Shown here piece by piece: positions 1 to 6,705 of a stretch of DNA of 9,505 nucleotides. The DNA is taken from contig JAUVTM010000057.1 of NCBI GenBank assembly GCA_030601545.1, positions 1-9,505 on the forward strand, in the 5' to 3' direction. Origin of the DNA: Syntrophobacterales bacterium. GTDB taxonomy: Bacteria; Desulfobacterota; Syntrophobacteria; BM002. Each line of letters opens with the position of its first letter. Within the stretch, counting starts at the first letter, position 1. The notes under the pieces are model-generated. The model was not told the DNA's origin. It saw nothing but the letters and a program-made list of their open reading frames with translations, and did not search any database. The position numbers and the translations under genes are program-made.

Positions 1-231
1 CGTTTTGAGGCTGATCTGTTGGTTCAGGCACTGCGTCAGGAGAATATACCAGTGCTACTTCGCCGCTTTGAAGAGACCGCTTATGATGGTCTTTTTGTAA
101 CGCAAATGGGCTGGGGTGCCATTCTGGTGCCAGGGGATTACGAAGAAGAAGCTGCAAGAGTCGTCAGTCGAGTACTAGAAAGCATTAATGATGGTGTCAT
201 ACAACTGCCCACTACTGGTGAGGACCAGTAG
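1..231 (+). CDS. DUF2007-like putative signal-transducing protein, 3' part only
   Basis: The reading frame is open from the first base of the window and ends at TAG 229-231, giving 76 residues of a gene whose start lies upstream. The opening residues RFEADLLVQALRQENIP, followed by a Gly/Trp-containing stretch (QMGWGAILVPGDYEEEAARVV), resemble the small DUF2007 'putative signal transducing protein' fold. That fold is a beta-alpha-beta unit in which residues near the N-terminus read F/E-A-x-L-x-x-x-L-x-x-x-G/N-I-P. Function in this family is poorly known. A TTG at 19 could be read as a start, but homology-like sequence continues upstream of it, so the gene is more likely truncated by the window edge. 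The family assignment rests on recalled pattern only. Confidence 0.6.
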   Translation, partial: RFEADLLVQALRQENIPVLLRRFEETAYDGLFVTQMGWGAILVPGDYEEEAARVVSRVLESINDGVIQLPTTGEDQ

Positions 232-270
232 GAGGCAGCGGTCGGAGGTCAGAAGACAGCGCGTATATTT

Positions 271-298
271 CGGATTGCGGATTGCGGATTGCGGATTT
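271..298. repeat. 7-bp tandem repeat, four copies
   Basis: The heptamer CGGATTG occurs three times head to tail (271-277, 278-284, 285-291), followed by CGGATTT at 292-298. It lies in the 230-nt gap between the DUF2007-like gene and the DUF3786 gene. There is no sign that it is coding. Confidence 0.85.
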
Positions 299-325
299 CA
301 AAACAAGAAGAAGGAAGAGATTCTT

Positions 326-400
326 TTGTGGGAGCGGCTTTCCCCGACCTGCCTGTCCCGGGCGTAGTCCCGGGGAGCCTGTCGAAGGTTAGCCGCGATT
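326..400. repeat. REP-like nested palindrome in a spacer
   Basis: An outer inverted pair, GCGGCT at 334-339 and AGCCGC at 391-396, brackets an inner segment. The inner segment contains GTCCCGGG twice in direct orientation (355-362 and 367-374), each holding the palindrome CCCGGG, followed by GAGCCTGTCGAAGG at 375-388. The flanking TGTGGGAGCGGCTTT and TTAGCCGCGATTTG read like the two halves of one REP-type hairpin interrupted by a second repeat. Both sequence types are common in the intergenic DNA of many proteobacteria. The whole could form a stable hairpin in RNA, but no T-tract follows, so it is not called a terminator. Confidence 0.55.
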
Positions 401-461
401 TGAACTAACGGAGCGGGGTGACTACGTTGGCAATGACAGTTGACCGGTTGAAAGTGTGTAA

Positions 462-1124
462 ATGAGTGATTTGAGTAAAAAGGGGAGGGGAATTTACGAG
501 GACCCTGCGGAGATCGATCCCAGTTTATGGAGCGAGCTTCTGTCCAGAGACGTGAACGAGATATGTGCTCATGCCTCTGTGCGTTATGATGAGGTTCAGA
601 GCTGTTACCAGATCCCATTTTTGCACCAGACTTACGGGTGTTATCCTGAATCGCGCCTGATTGAATGTTGCGGAGACGATGGCCCCAAACGACTCTCCTT
701 TCAATTTTATCTTGTCTTGTTAACCTATCTGCTTCGCGCTCGGCCCATCGGTCTGACTGGCCGGATGGTGACCGGAAGTGAAATTAAAGGGGGAGACTTT
801 TTTTTCAGAGGGCCTCATGCTCTGTTCACCCGGCCATTGGAAAAACGCTTCGGTCATGATGCTCAAACCTTTCTTGAAGTAGGGTTGCGCCTCGGCGGGG
901 GAGAGACTGATTTCGGTGATGTCTCTTTTCGACTTTGGCCTCTGCCGAAAATTCCCCTTGGCTACATTCTTTGGCTTGGAGATGAAGAATTTCCGGCGAG
1001 GGTGGTGGTGACTTTCGACGGTTCGGTGGATCAGCAGTTGCCTTTGGATGTTATCTGGGCTCTTGTCAATCAGGTGGGCGGATCTCTCTTAGGGGAAGCT
1101 AAGAGCATAGCGCCAAGCGCTTGA
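462..1124 (+). CDS. DUF3786 domain-containing protein
   Basis: A 220-residue soluble protein with no signal peptide or membrane segment. The pattern fits the DUF3786 family of anaerobes: an N-terminal helix with W-S-E-L followed by a Y-x-I-P-F-L strand, a central segment LTYLLRARPIGLTGRMVTGSEIKG, and a C-terminal half with PLPKIPLGYILWLGDEEFPA and FDGSVDQQLPLDVIWALVNQ. The family usually has 200-260 residues, so this copy looks complete. Its function is not established; members are sometimes found near corrinoid or redox genes, but nothing here confirms such a role. ATG 462 directly follows an in-frame TAA (459-461), so it is the most upstream ATG possible. No convincing Shine-Dalgarno sequence precedes it, suggesting weak or unusual initiation. 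The next gene starts 52 nt downstream. Confidence 0.75.
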   Translation: MSDLSKKGRGIYEDPAEIDPSLWSELLSRDVNEICAHASVRYDEVQSCYQIPFLHQTYGCYPESRLIECCGDDGPKRLSFQFYLVLLTYLLRARPIGLTGRMVTGSEIKGGDFFFRGPHALFTRPLEKRFGHDAQTFLEVGLRLGGGETDFGDVSFRLWPLPKIPLGYILWLGDEEFPARVVVTFDGSVDQQLPLDVIWALVNQVGGSLLGEAKSIAPSA

Positions 1125-1149
1125 CAGAACAACTCCTTCTTGCTAACAA
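1121..1149 (+). promoter_or_regulatory. Possible sigma-70-type promoter for the YfgM-like gene
   Basis: TTGACA at 1121-1126 matches the -35 consensus exactly. It overlaps the DUF3786 stop codon and is followed after 17 nt by a weak -10 candidate, TAACAA (1144-1149). The position, 28 nt before the next start codon, is plausible. The -10 match is poor, so this is tentative. Confidence 0.25.
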
Positions 1150-1176
1150 ACACGATTTAAACCGGGAGGCGATGAT

Positions 1177-1893
1177 TTGGCGAAAAGAAAAATCCGGAGA
1201 AAAGAGCTCAAGAAGACTGAAGAATTCTTAACATTCGGCAGCAGGATCTTAGCCTGGTGTCAGGATAACATACGGATTGTAGTTGGAGTATTGGCGGGCG
1301 TTGCTGTTCTCATCTTAATCACTGGTGCAGTTTTTTGGTTTAAGGCCAGCCGGGAAACAAAGGCCAGAGGTCTTTACGAGGAAGCTCTTTCTCTCTATCC
1401 GGTCGAATCCTCTGGCAATGCTGGTGCTGTAGATTATACAATGGCAACGGCGAAGCTGGAGGAGGTAAAACAACGTTACGACTCCACTACTGTGGCGACC
1501 AACGCCCTCATGGATCTGGGTAACATCTACTTCCAGGAAGGTGACTACGAAAAAGCAATCTCTCGCTACACTGATTTTCTCCAGCGCACAGATTTTACCC
1601 ATCCTCTCTATGACCAGGCTTTGGAGAGTTTGGGAGAAACTTATGAGGCCAAGGAATCGTGGCAGGAAGCCGTGGAAGTTTATCAGCGTCTGGCCAGTGA
1701 GGGGGCCCAGGTGTATCAAGCTCAGGCTCAGCTTTATCTTGGCAGGGTCTATGAGGCCATTGGCGATAAGCAAAAAGCAATGACCCACTATGACAACTAC
1801 CTCAATGAAAGCCCGGCCTTCATATTTGGAGAGTGGATTAGGATAAAGCTTCGACGCTGGCGACAGGCTGAAAACCCTAAGAAACAGGGGTAA
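1177..1893 (+). CDS. Membrane-anchored TPR protein, YfgM-like
   Basis: This 238-residue protein has a basic cytoplasmic N-terminus (MAKRKIRRKELKK), one transmembrane helix at about residues 32-55, and then an extracytoplasmic domain of tetratricopeptide repeats. TPR-type helices are visible at about 108-140 (ALMDLGNIYFQEGDYEKAI), 146-175 (ALESLGETYEAKESWQEAV) and 183-212 (AQLYLGRVYEAIGDKQKAM). The layout of a short cytoplasmic tail, one helix and periplasmic TPRs is that of YfgM, which associates with the SecYEG translocon and periplasmic chaperones in Escherichia coli; that role is inferred from architecture only. The start is TTG 1177, chosen because GGGAGG at 1164-1169 lies 7 nt upstream. 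The overlapping ATG at 1172 opens only a short frame. An inverted-repeat element begins 20 nt after the stop codon. Confidence 0.75.
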   Translation: MAKRKIRRKELKKTEEFLTFGSRILAWCQDNIRIVVGVLAGVAVLILITGAVFWFKASRETKARGLYEEALSLYPVESSGNAGAVDYTMATAKLEEVKQRYDSTTVATNALMDLGNIYFQEGDYEKAISRYTDFLQRTDFTHPLYDQALESLGETYEAKESWQEAVEVYQRLASEGAQVYQAQAQLYLGRVYEAIGDKQKAMTHYDNYLNESPAFIFGEWIRIKLRRWRQAENPKKQG

Positions 1894-1913
1894 TTGGTTG
1901 AATCAAGAATTTC

Positions 1914-1940
1914 GGTTCTTCCGGTTTTTGCCAAGGTAGC
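1914..1940 (+). repeat. Left terminal inverted repeat of the MITE-like element
   Basis: This 27-bp sequence is the exact reverse complement of 2158-2184. It begins GGTTCTTCCGGTTTTTGCC. The octamer AGAATTTC abuts its outer edge. Confidence 0.9.
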
Positions 1941-2157
1941 ATCCGGCGAATGCAGTAAGGACAGGGTGACCTACTCCACAAAGCAGCATAGTCGCAGCTA
2001 TCAATGTTGCAGTCTTAGGGTTGTTGGAGAGTCATCCCGCAAGCTCAAACCTCGGTTTTCCACACGGCCATGGGAAGAAGCGGTTGCTCGAATGCTCTTT
2101 GTTTCGCAGCCCACCCTGCCCTTGATACTAGTGGTGTTGCGGGGAGCGCGGTGCATG

Positions 2158-2184
2158 GCTACCTTGGCAAAAACCGGAAGAACC
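2158..2184 (-). repeat. Right terminal inverted repeat of the MITE-like element
   Basis: Exact reverse complement of 1914-1940. The outer edge abuts the second copy of AGAATTTC (2185-2192). Identity across all 27 positions argues for functional transposon ends, although RNA pairing could also conserve it. Confidence 0.9.
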
Positions 2185-2236
2185 AGAATTTCCTTGGGCG
2201 GACAGGGAAGCAAGCCCATGGTTTTTCTGTTTTGAG

Positions 2237-2268
2237 GCCGTGGGTTAGCCGGAACCCGCGGCTTTTTT
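2237..2268 (+). terminator. Rho-independent terminator
   Basis: A 10-bp stem, GCCGTGGGTT (2237-2246) with AACCCGCGGC (2253-2262) including one G-U pair, has a 6-nt loop and is followed directly by six T residues (2263-2268). It probably ends the transcript of the YfgM-like gene. It also separates that gene from the exported TPR gene that starts at 2291. Confidence 0.85.
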
Positions 2269-2290
2269 GCTGAACCCAGGATCACAGACC

Positions 2291-3271
2291 ATGACTCCAA
2301 AGTCAGGCTGCGTACGACCGGGAAGACCTCATCATGTTTTCGTAGGCTTGTTGCTGCTAGCTGTCGCAGTGACGATGTTTCTGGGTTCAGGGATTTCTGC
2401 CCAAGCCCAGTCGCCCTTACATCCCATGGAATTTTCCCCGGAACAGGTGCTGGAATTCGCCCATCATCTTTTTTCCGAGCAAGAGTACTTTAGAGCTATT
2501 GGAGAATACCAGCGCTTTCTATTCCTCTATCCTGATAATCCCCAAGCACAGAATGCCGCCCTACGAATTGTTCAATGCTACTTCCGTGGTAAACGCTGGC
2601 GCCAGGCTCTGGAAGCAGTAAATGCTTTCCTGCGTGACTACCCTCAGAGTTCCCTTCAATGGGAGGCTCGTTTTCTGAAAGCTCGAACTCTGGGTAAGTT
2701 GGGTCGGGGAGAAGAGGCCAGGAAGGAGTATGGGGCCATCATTGAAGATCAACCAGGAAGACCCTTAGTGGCAGAGGCCTGGTATCTTATCGGTCTCAGT
2801 TACGCCAAAGAAGGTCGTTGGTTGGAAGCTGACCAAGCTCTGAGCCAGGTGGGAAATGAGGATTTGTTTTATGCTAGAGCGAAAAAAGTGCAGCAGATCG
2901 TAGCAGAGGAGTCAGAAGCAAAACGGAAAGATCCTTCTCTGGCTGGTTTTTTGGCAGCGCTCTTACCCGGTGCGGGTCACCTTTACTGCGATCGACCCCG
3001 TGATGCAGCCATAGCATTCGTATTTACCGGTGCATTTGCGTGGGCCACGTATGAGGCTTTCAACCAGGACCATGAGGGGTTAGGAGTAGGACTAGCTGTG
3101 GTCACCGCTGCTTTTTATGGTGGCAATATCTACAGCGCTGTAAATGTGGCTCATAAATACAATGATCGGGAAGAACGGAGACAGCAAGAGCGTCTTGCCC
3201 CCTACGGAAAGATTAGTTTCGATCAACCCCGAGCGCCTTCGGTGAGTTTGTCGTTGAAATTTTCCTTTTGA
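2291..3271 (+). CDS. Exported TPR protein with C-terminal PGAG-type membrane domain
   Basis: A 326-residue protein with a signal peptide: positive residues in the first 14, a hydrophobic core at about 17-33, and a likely cleavage site AQA|Q after residue 39. Residues 45-190 are helical repeats of TPR/BamD type (FAHHLFSEQEYFRAIGEYQR, ALRIVQCYFRGKRWRQALEA, AWYLIGLSYAKEGRWLEADQ). Residues 205-290 form a separate hydrophobic domain beginning PSLAGFLAALLPGAGHLYC and ending GGNIYSAVNVAHKYN. This resembles the DUF5683-like 'PGAGQ' domain seen fused to exported repeat proteins. The C-terminus SLSLKFSF, ending in Phe, looks like an outer-membrane beta-signal, but no barrel is evident. ATG 2291 is chosen, with AGGA at 2278-2281 upstream; a TTG at 2267 lies inside the terminator T-tract. 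The function is unknown, possibly envelope assembly or trafficking. Confidence 0.75.
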   Translation: MTPKSGCVRPGRPHHVFVGLLLLAVAVTMFLGSGISAQAQSPLHPMEFSPEQVLEFAHHLFSEQEYFRAIGEYQRFLFLYPDNPQAQNAALRIVQCYFRGKRWRQALEAVNAFLRDYPQSSLQWEARFLKARTLGKLGRGEEARKEYGAIIEDQPGRPLVAEAWYLIGLSYAKEGRWLEADQALSQVGNEDLFYARAKKVQQIVAEESEAKRKDPSLAGFLAALLPGAGHLYCDRPRDAAIAFVFTGAFAWATYEAFNQDHEGLGVGLAVVTAAFYGGNIYSAVNVAHKYNDREERRQQERLAPYGKISFDQPRAPSVSLSLKFSF

Positions 3272-3344
3272 ACCACCGTTTTGCTCTAAAATCTATGGGG
3301 TGGACGAAGCGGTTAATACAGATTCTGATTGAGAGGGAGAGGTT

Positions 3345-4646
3345 ATGATTTACAATGAAGAATATGAAACCATGCCCAGGGAGGCTCTAGAGGCTATTCA
3401 ACTGAGACGACTGCAAACAACGGTCACCAGAGTGTACAATACAGTTCCCTTTTACAAGAAGCGGTTCGATGAGGTTGGCGTAAAGGTTGATGATGTGAGT
3501 TCCCTTGACGATCTACGCAGGCTGCCGTTTACCTGCAAAGACGATCTGCGGGACAGCTACCCCTTTGGGATGTTCACGGTGCCCATGGACGATGTAGTTC
3601 GAATCCACGTCTCCTCGGGTACCACTGGGAAGCCAACCGTGGTGGGCTACACAGCCCGGGACATCCAGACCTGGTCTGAACTCATGGCGAGAACCCTCAT
3701 GGCAGGGGGCGCCACCAGGGGAGATATGCTTCACAACGCTTACGGCTCTGGCCTATTCACTGGTGGTCTCGGCTTTCACTACGGTGCCGAAAAGTTGGGC
3801 GCCTCGGTTATTCCCATTTCAGGGGGCAACACCAAAAGGCAGGTGATGATCATGACGGATTTTGGCCCCACAATCCTCACCTGCACACCCTCTTATGCTT
3901 TGTTGATTGCCGAGGTGGCCGAAGAAATGGGGGTGGATTTTCGCGCATTCAACTTCAAGGCCGGCATTTTCGGGGCCGAACCCTGGTCCGAGCAGATGCG
4001 GGAGGAGATTGAACGGAAGCTGAACATGAAGGCCATGGATATTTATGGCCTCAGTGAAATTATAGGTCCGGGAGTTTCGGTGGAATGCATCGAGGCCCAA
4101 AATGGGCTCCACATCTTCGAGGACCATTTTATTCCTGAAATTATCGATCCGGATACCGAAGAGGTCCTGCCCTATGGTACTCCAGGGGAGTTGGTCTTTA
4201 CCACCATCACCAAAGAGGCATTTCCAGTTATCCGCTACAGAACCCGCGATATCTCGGTTCTGTATCCTGAACCTTGCCGTTGCGGACGGACCATCGTCCG
4301 TATGGGGCGAGTCCAGGGTCGCAGTGATGATATGCTCATCATTCGCGGTGTTAATGTGTTCCCCTCCCAAATCGAAAGCGTCATTATGGAAATTGATGGC
4401 ATTGAACCTCACTATCAATTAGAGGTTGATCGCGAGGGCAGATTGGACACACTTACTGTGAAGGTGGAGGTGAACGAGAAGGTTTTTTCGGATGAGGTCA
4501 AGAACTTACAGAACATGGAACGTAAGCTGGAAAAGAACATTAAAGAAATGTTGAGTGTTTCTGCCCAGGTTAAGCTGGTAGAGCCCAAGAGCATTCAACG
4601 TAGCGAAGGCAAGGCTGTAAGGGTAATAGACAAGAGAAAGATTTAG
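3345..4646 (+). CDS. paaK: Phenylacetate-CoA ligase (PaaK-type, AMP-forming)
   Basis: This 433-residue enzyme has the usual family length. It is an adenylate-forming ligase that activates phenylacetate or a similar aryl acid with ATP and CoA to give the aryl-CoA thioester, AMP and PPi in the cytoplasm. Visible motifs are the phosphate-binding loop SSGTTGKPT (90-98), the adenine/substrate motif DIYGLSEIIGPG (232-243), YRTRD (298-302), the PaaK-typical CRCG (311-314), the hinge GRSDDMLIIRGVNVFP (325-340), and a likely catalytic lysine at K423 in RSEGKAVRV. A purine-rich Shine-Dalgarno sequence (GAGGGAGAGG, about 3333-3342) precedes ATG 3345. The ACT-domain gene follows 35 nt downstream. Close association with ACT and Liv genes suggests a role in catabolism of aromatic or branched amino acids. 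The true acid substrate cannot be read from sequence, and paralogues with other aryl substrates exist. Confidence 0.92.
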   Translation: MIYNEEYETMPREALEAIQLRRLQTTVTRVYNTVPFYKKRFDEVGVKVDDVSSLDDLRRLPFTCKDDLRDSYPFGMFTVPMDDVVRIHVSSGTTGKPTVVGYTARDIQTWSELMARTLMAGGATRGDMLHNAYGSGLFTGGLGFHYGAEKLGASVIPISGGNTKRQVMIMTDFGPTILTCTPSYALLIAEVAEEMGVDFRAFNFKAGIFGAEPWSEQMREEIERKLNMKAMDIYGLSEIIGPGVSVECIEAQNGLHIFEDHFIPEIIDPDTEEVLPYGTPGELVFTTITKEAFPVIRYRTRDISVLYPEPCRCGRTIVRMGRVQGRSDDMLIIRGVNVFPSQIESVIMEIDGIEPHYQLEVDREGRLDTLTVKVEVNEKVFSDEVKNLQNMERKLEKNIKEMLSVSAQVKLVEPKSIQRSEGKAVRVIDKRKI

Positions 4647-4681
4647 GAATGAATATAAGCCCAGGCAAGAGGAGGGAGACC

Positions 4682-5113
4682 ATGAAAGTTGAACAGATCT
4701 CCATATTTCTGGAGAACAAGGCTGGAAGACTTGCGGAGGTTACCGGAGTCTTGGGCAAAGCAGGTATCAATATCCGGGCTTTGGCTTTAGCCGATACCTC
4801 TGATTTCGGTATCCTGCGGTTGATTGTCAACGACCATGAGAAAGCTAAACAAGTTCTCAAAGAACATGGGTTTACCGTGGGTAGAACCGAGGTCGTGGCT
4901 GTGGAGGTGGAGGACCGGCCAGGGGGTCTAAACAACATTCTGCAAATTCTTTTTGAGAACGGTATCAATGTGGAGTACATGTATGCCTTCGTCCAGCAAA
5001 GCGGCCAGAACGCGGTTATCATTTTCCGATTCGATGACATTGATAATGCCGTGGATGTGCTGATGCAAAATGGTGTGACGGTCATCGCAGGACAGAAACT
5101 CTACGCCATGTAA
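4682..5113 (+). CDS. Tandem ACT-domain amino-acid-binding protein
   Basis: The protein has 143 residues with two ACT domains and little else. The first, at about 2-68, has the typical strand-turn-helix VEQISIFLENKAGRLAEVTGVLGKAGINI. The second, at about 70-140, has AVEVEDRPGGLNNILQILFENGINV. The N/R-x-x-G-x-L turns form the amino-acid-binding interface in this fold. Small stand-alone double-ACT proteins are usually regulators that sense an amino acid, and this type commonly sits directly after PaaK-type ligases in deltaproteobacteria. It probably reports amino-acid status to the ligase or transporter, which is an inference. ATG 4682 is chosen over an upstream in-frame ATG (4649) because GGAGGGA at 4671-4677 is well placed for it. 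It is probably co-transcribed with paaK. Confidence 0.85.
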   Translation: MKVEQISIFLENKAGRLAEVTGVLGKAGINIRALALADTSDFGILRLIVNDHEKAKQVLKEHGFTVGRTEVVAVEVEDRPGGLNNILQILFENGINVEYMYAFVQQSGQNAVIIFRFDDIDNAVDVLMQNGVTVIAGQKLYAM

Positions 5114-5141
5114 GAGCTGCTGTTAAGAGTTTCCGGGGAAG

Positions 5142-5334
5142 TTTTAACCACCAAGGGCACAAAGGCCACAAAGAGAAACGGGGGCTATTAAATTCCAAGA
5201 AAGACCAGAGATTCCCGGGCAGGAAGATCTGCAAGTTCGTTTTTTGCTGTGGGAGATCATCCCAAGAAATCACCACCAGATTAATGTTGACTACCTAATA
5301 ATTAATACTTTGTGCTCTTTGTGTACTTTGTGGT
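5142..5334. repeat. Inverted ACCAC-AAG interspersed repeat pair upstream of livK
   Basis: The left arm, 5147-5173, is made of 9-nt units of the form ACCACCAAG / GGCACAAAG / GCCACAAAG. The right arm, 5308-5334, is its imperfect reverse complement, with 22 of 27 positions matching by eye. The 134 nt between the arms shows no gene. The same repeat type recurs downstream of livK and of livM. It belongs to the widespread TTAACCACRAAG class of intergenic repeats, often mistaken for short lysine/threonine/histidine-rich ORFs. With the rest of the 290-nt spacer, no other element is evident. Confidence 0.7.
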
Positions 5335-5403
5335 GTGATTTTCTTGTCCCATGGCCACATGAACTCTAGTCATTTGAACAGTGGAGAGGGAGGAGAGTAG
5401 ATC

Positions 5404-6573
5404 ATGAAAAGAGGTAAGGTCAGAAAAATTCAGATTTTGGCAGTGTTGCTGCTGGCGACGACTTTGACATGGAGTGGTTGCGCCAAGAAAGAGGAGCCCA
5501 AGGCTACATACAAGATCGGCGGTATTTTTGCCATCACCGGCCCGGCATCGTTTCTTGGTGAGCCGGAACGCAATTCGATGGAATTGCTGGCAGAACAGAT
5601 CAATGCACAAGGCGGTGTCAACGGCCATCCCATAGAACTGGTCATATACGATACCGAAGGGGACGCCACTAAAGCGGTGCTCAACACCAACAAGCTGATC
5701 GAGAAAGACAATGTCCTGGCAATAGTGGGCCCCTCACGGAGTGGCACAACCCTGGCCGTGGTTCCGATCGTGGAAAGGGCCCAGGTGCCCCTCATTTCCT
5801 GCGCAGCTTCGGTAAAAATCACCACCCCGGTAAAGAGCTGGGTTTTTAAGACACCTCAAACCGATGTAATGGCAGTGGCTAAGATCTATGAATATATGAA
5901 AGGACAGGGGGTCCAGAAGATTGCCATTCTCACTGTGGGCAATGCCTTTGGCGCTAGTGGTAGGCAGCAGTTGCTTCAGCAAGCATCGGACTACGGCTAT
6001 GAGATCGTCGCCGACGAAAGGTTCGGGCCGAAAGACACGGACATGACCCCACAGCTCACCAAGATTCGAACCCTGAAGCCGGAGGCCATCATTTGTTGGG
6101 GGACCAATCCCGGTCCGGCGGTGATTGCCAAGAACATGCGGCAGCTTGCTATCAAGATCCCCCTCTATCAGAGCCATGGTGTTGCCTCCAAGAAGTTTAT
6201 TCAACTGGCCGGCGAAGCAGCCAATGGCATTATTCTACCCACCGGCAAAATCCTCGTTGCTGATGTTCTGCCTGACACCGACCCCCAGAAGCCAACACTG
6301 CTGAAATACATCGCCGACTATGAGGCAAAATACAAAATTGCAGTTTCGGGTTTTGGCGGTTATGCCTGGGATGGTCTACAGATTCTGGCTCAAGCCCTTG
6401 AAAAGGCAGGGGCTGATCGGGCCAAGATTCGCGATCAAATTGAAAATATCACCGACCATGTGGGAATAAGCGGTATTTTCCGTTTTTCATCTCACGATCA
6501 CAATGGTCTCAACAAAGAAGAGGCCTTCGTTGTGGTGAAGATCGTGAACGGCGACTGGCAGGTTATTCAGTAA
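5404..6573 (+). CDS. livK: Branched-chain/hydrophobic substrate-binding lipoprotein of a Liv-type ABC transporter
   Basis: A 389-residue periplasmic-binding protein of the Peripla_BP_6 (LivJ/LivK) family. It has a lipoprotein-type signal: basic MKRGKVRK, a hydrophobic stretch at 9-21, and Cys26 in WSGC. The Trp at -3 is unusual for a lipobox but the context is otherwise typical. Family landmarks include IGGIFAITGPASFLGEP at the start of the mature lobe, LLAEQINAQGGVNGHPIELVIYD, the switch region AIVGPSRSGTTLAVVPI, and GYAWDGLQILAQALEKAGA near the end. It would capture the substrate outside the inner membrane and hand it to LivH/LivM. The ligand could be a branched-chain or aromatic amino acid, or an aryl carboxylate given the adjacent paaK-like gene; sequence alone cannot decide. 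ATG 5404 is preceded by the GA-rich sequence GGGAGGAGAG (about 5387-5396). Confidence 0.9.
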   Translation: MKRGKVRKIQILAVLLLATTLTWSGCAKKEEPKATYKIGGIFAITGPASFLGEPERNSMELLAEQINAQGGVNGHPIELVIYDTEGDATKAVLNTNKLIEKDNVLAIVGPSRSGTTLAVVPIVERAQVPLISCAASVKITTPVKSWVFKTPQTDVMAVAKIYEYMKGQGVQKIAILTVGNAFGASGRQQLLQQASDYGYEIVADERFGPKDTDMTPQLTKIRTLKPEAIICWGTNPGPAVIAKNMRQLAIKIPLYQSHGVASKKFIQLAGEAANGIILPTGKILVADVLPDTDPQKPTLLKYIADYEAKYKIAVSGFGGYAWDGLQILAQALEKAGADRAKIRDQIENITDHVGISGIFRFSSHDHNGLNKEEAFVVVKIVNGDWQVIQ

Positions 6574-6598
6574 AGTGGCACGTGGTCACGGGGGGGGA

Positions 6599-6699
6599 TT
6601 TTAACCACAGAGGACACGGAGTTCACAAAGGAAATATTGTCCACAACCTCTATGATTTTCCCTTTACCCCCTCTGTGCTCTTTGTGCTCTCTGTGGTTC
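6599..6699. repeat. Inverted ACCACAGAG interspersed repeat pair between livK and livH
   Basis: AACCACAGAG at 6603-6612 is perfectly complementary to CTCTGTGGTT at 6689-6698, and the similarity continues inward through 9-nt units (GGACACGGA, GTTCACAAA on the left; CTCTTTGTG on the right). It is the same repeat class as the pair upstream of livK and could form a hairpin in the livK-livH transcript. Confidence 0.75.
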
Positions 6700-6705
6700 A
6701 GATGT

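Larger units (their letters stand above)
1906..2192. mobile_element. MITE-like insertion, 271 bp, with 8-bp target-site duplication
   Basis: Two perfect 27-bp inverted repeats bound the element: 1914-1940 (starting GGTTCTTCCGG) and 2158-2184 (ending CCGGAAGAACC). The same octamer AGAATTTC sits directly outside both ends (1906-1913 and 2185-2192), which is what a target-site duplication looks like. The element proper is therefore 1914-2184. An 8-bp AT-rich duplication and ends of the form GG-Y-TCTTCCG-N-TTTTT match what I recall of ISL3-family insertion sequences, so this may be a non-autonomous relative of that family. It is too short to encode a transposase, and the frames crossing it show no recognisable protein. 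It lies between the YfgM-like gene and a terminator; without it, the gene-terminator gap would be about 65 nt. Perfect ends suggest recent activity. Confidence 0.75.

Noticed and set aside
1894..2235. Plus-strand frame of 113 codons directly after the YfgM-like gene
   Set aside because: It starts at the codon after the stop of the previous gene, crosses the whole MITE-like element and shows no family resemblance; it is an open frame by chance.
2267..2290. Upstream TTG start for the exported TPR gene
   Set aside because: It lies inside the T-tract of the terminator; ATG 2291 with AGGA upstream gives a normal signal peptide.
2001..2300. Minus-strand frame of about 99 codons across the inverted-repeat element
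   Set aside because: It spans the terminator and both arms of the element, has no recognisable domain, and the two ends of the element read as similar peptides only because of the inverted repeat.
3819..4418. 199-codon minus-strand frame inside paaK
   Set aside because: It is entirely antisense to a well-conserved ligase reading frame and has no recognisable family features.
5218..5245. Possible terminator GCAG...CTGC followed by T-rich sequence after the ACT gene
   Set aside because: The stem is only four base pairs and the T-tract is separated from it by several bases.
5302..5628. Minus-strand frame ending in a Thr/Lys/Tyr-rich peptide
   Set aside because: The peptide is the translation of the ACCAC-AAG repeat, and the remainder is antisense to livK.
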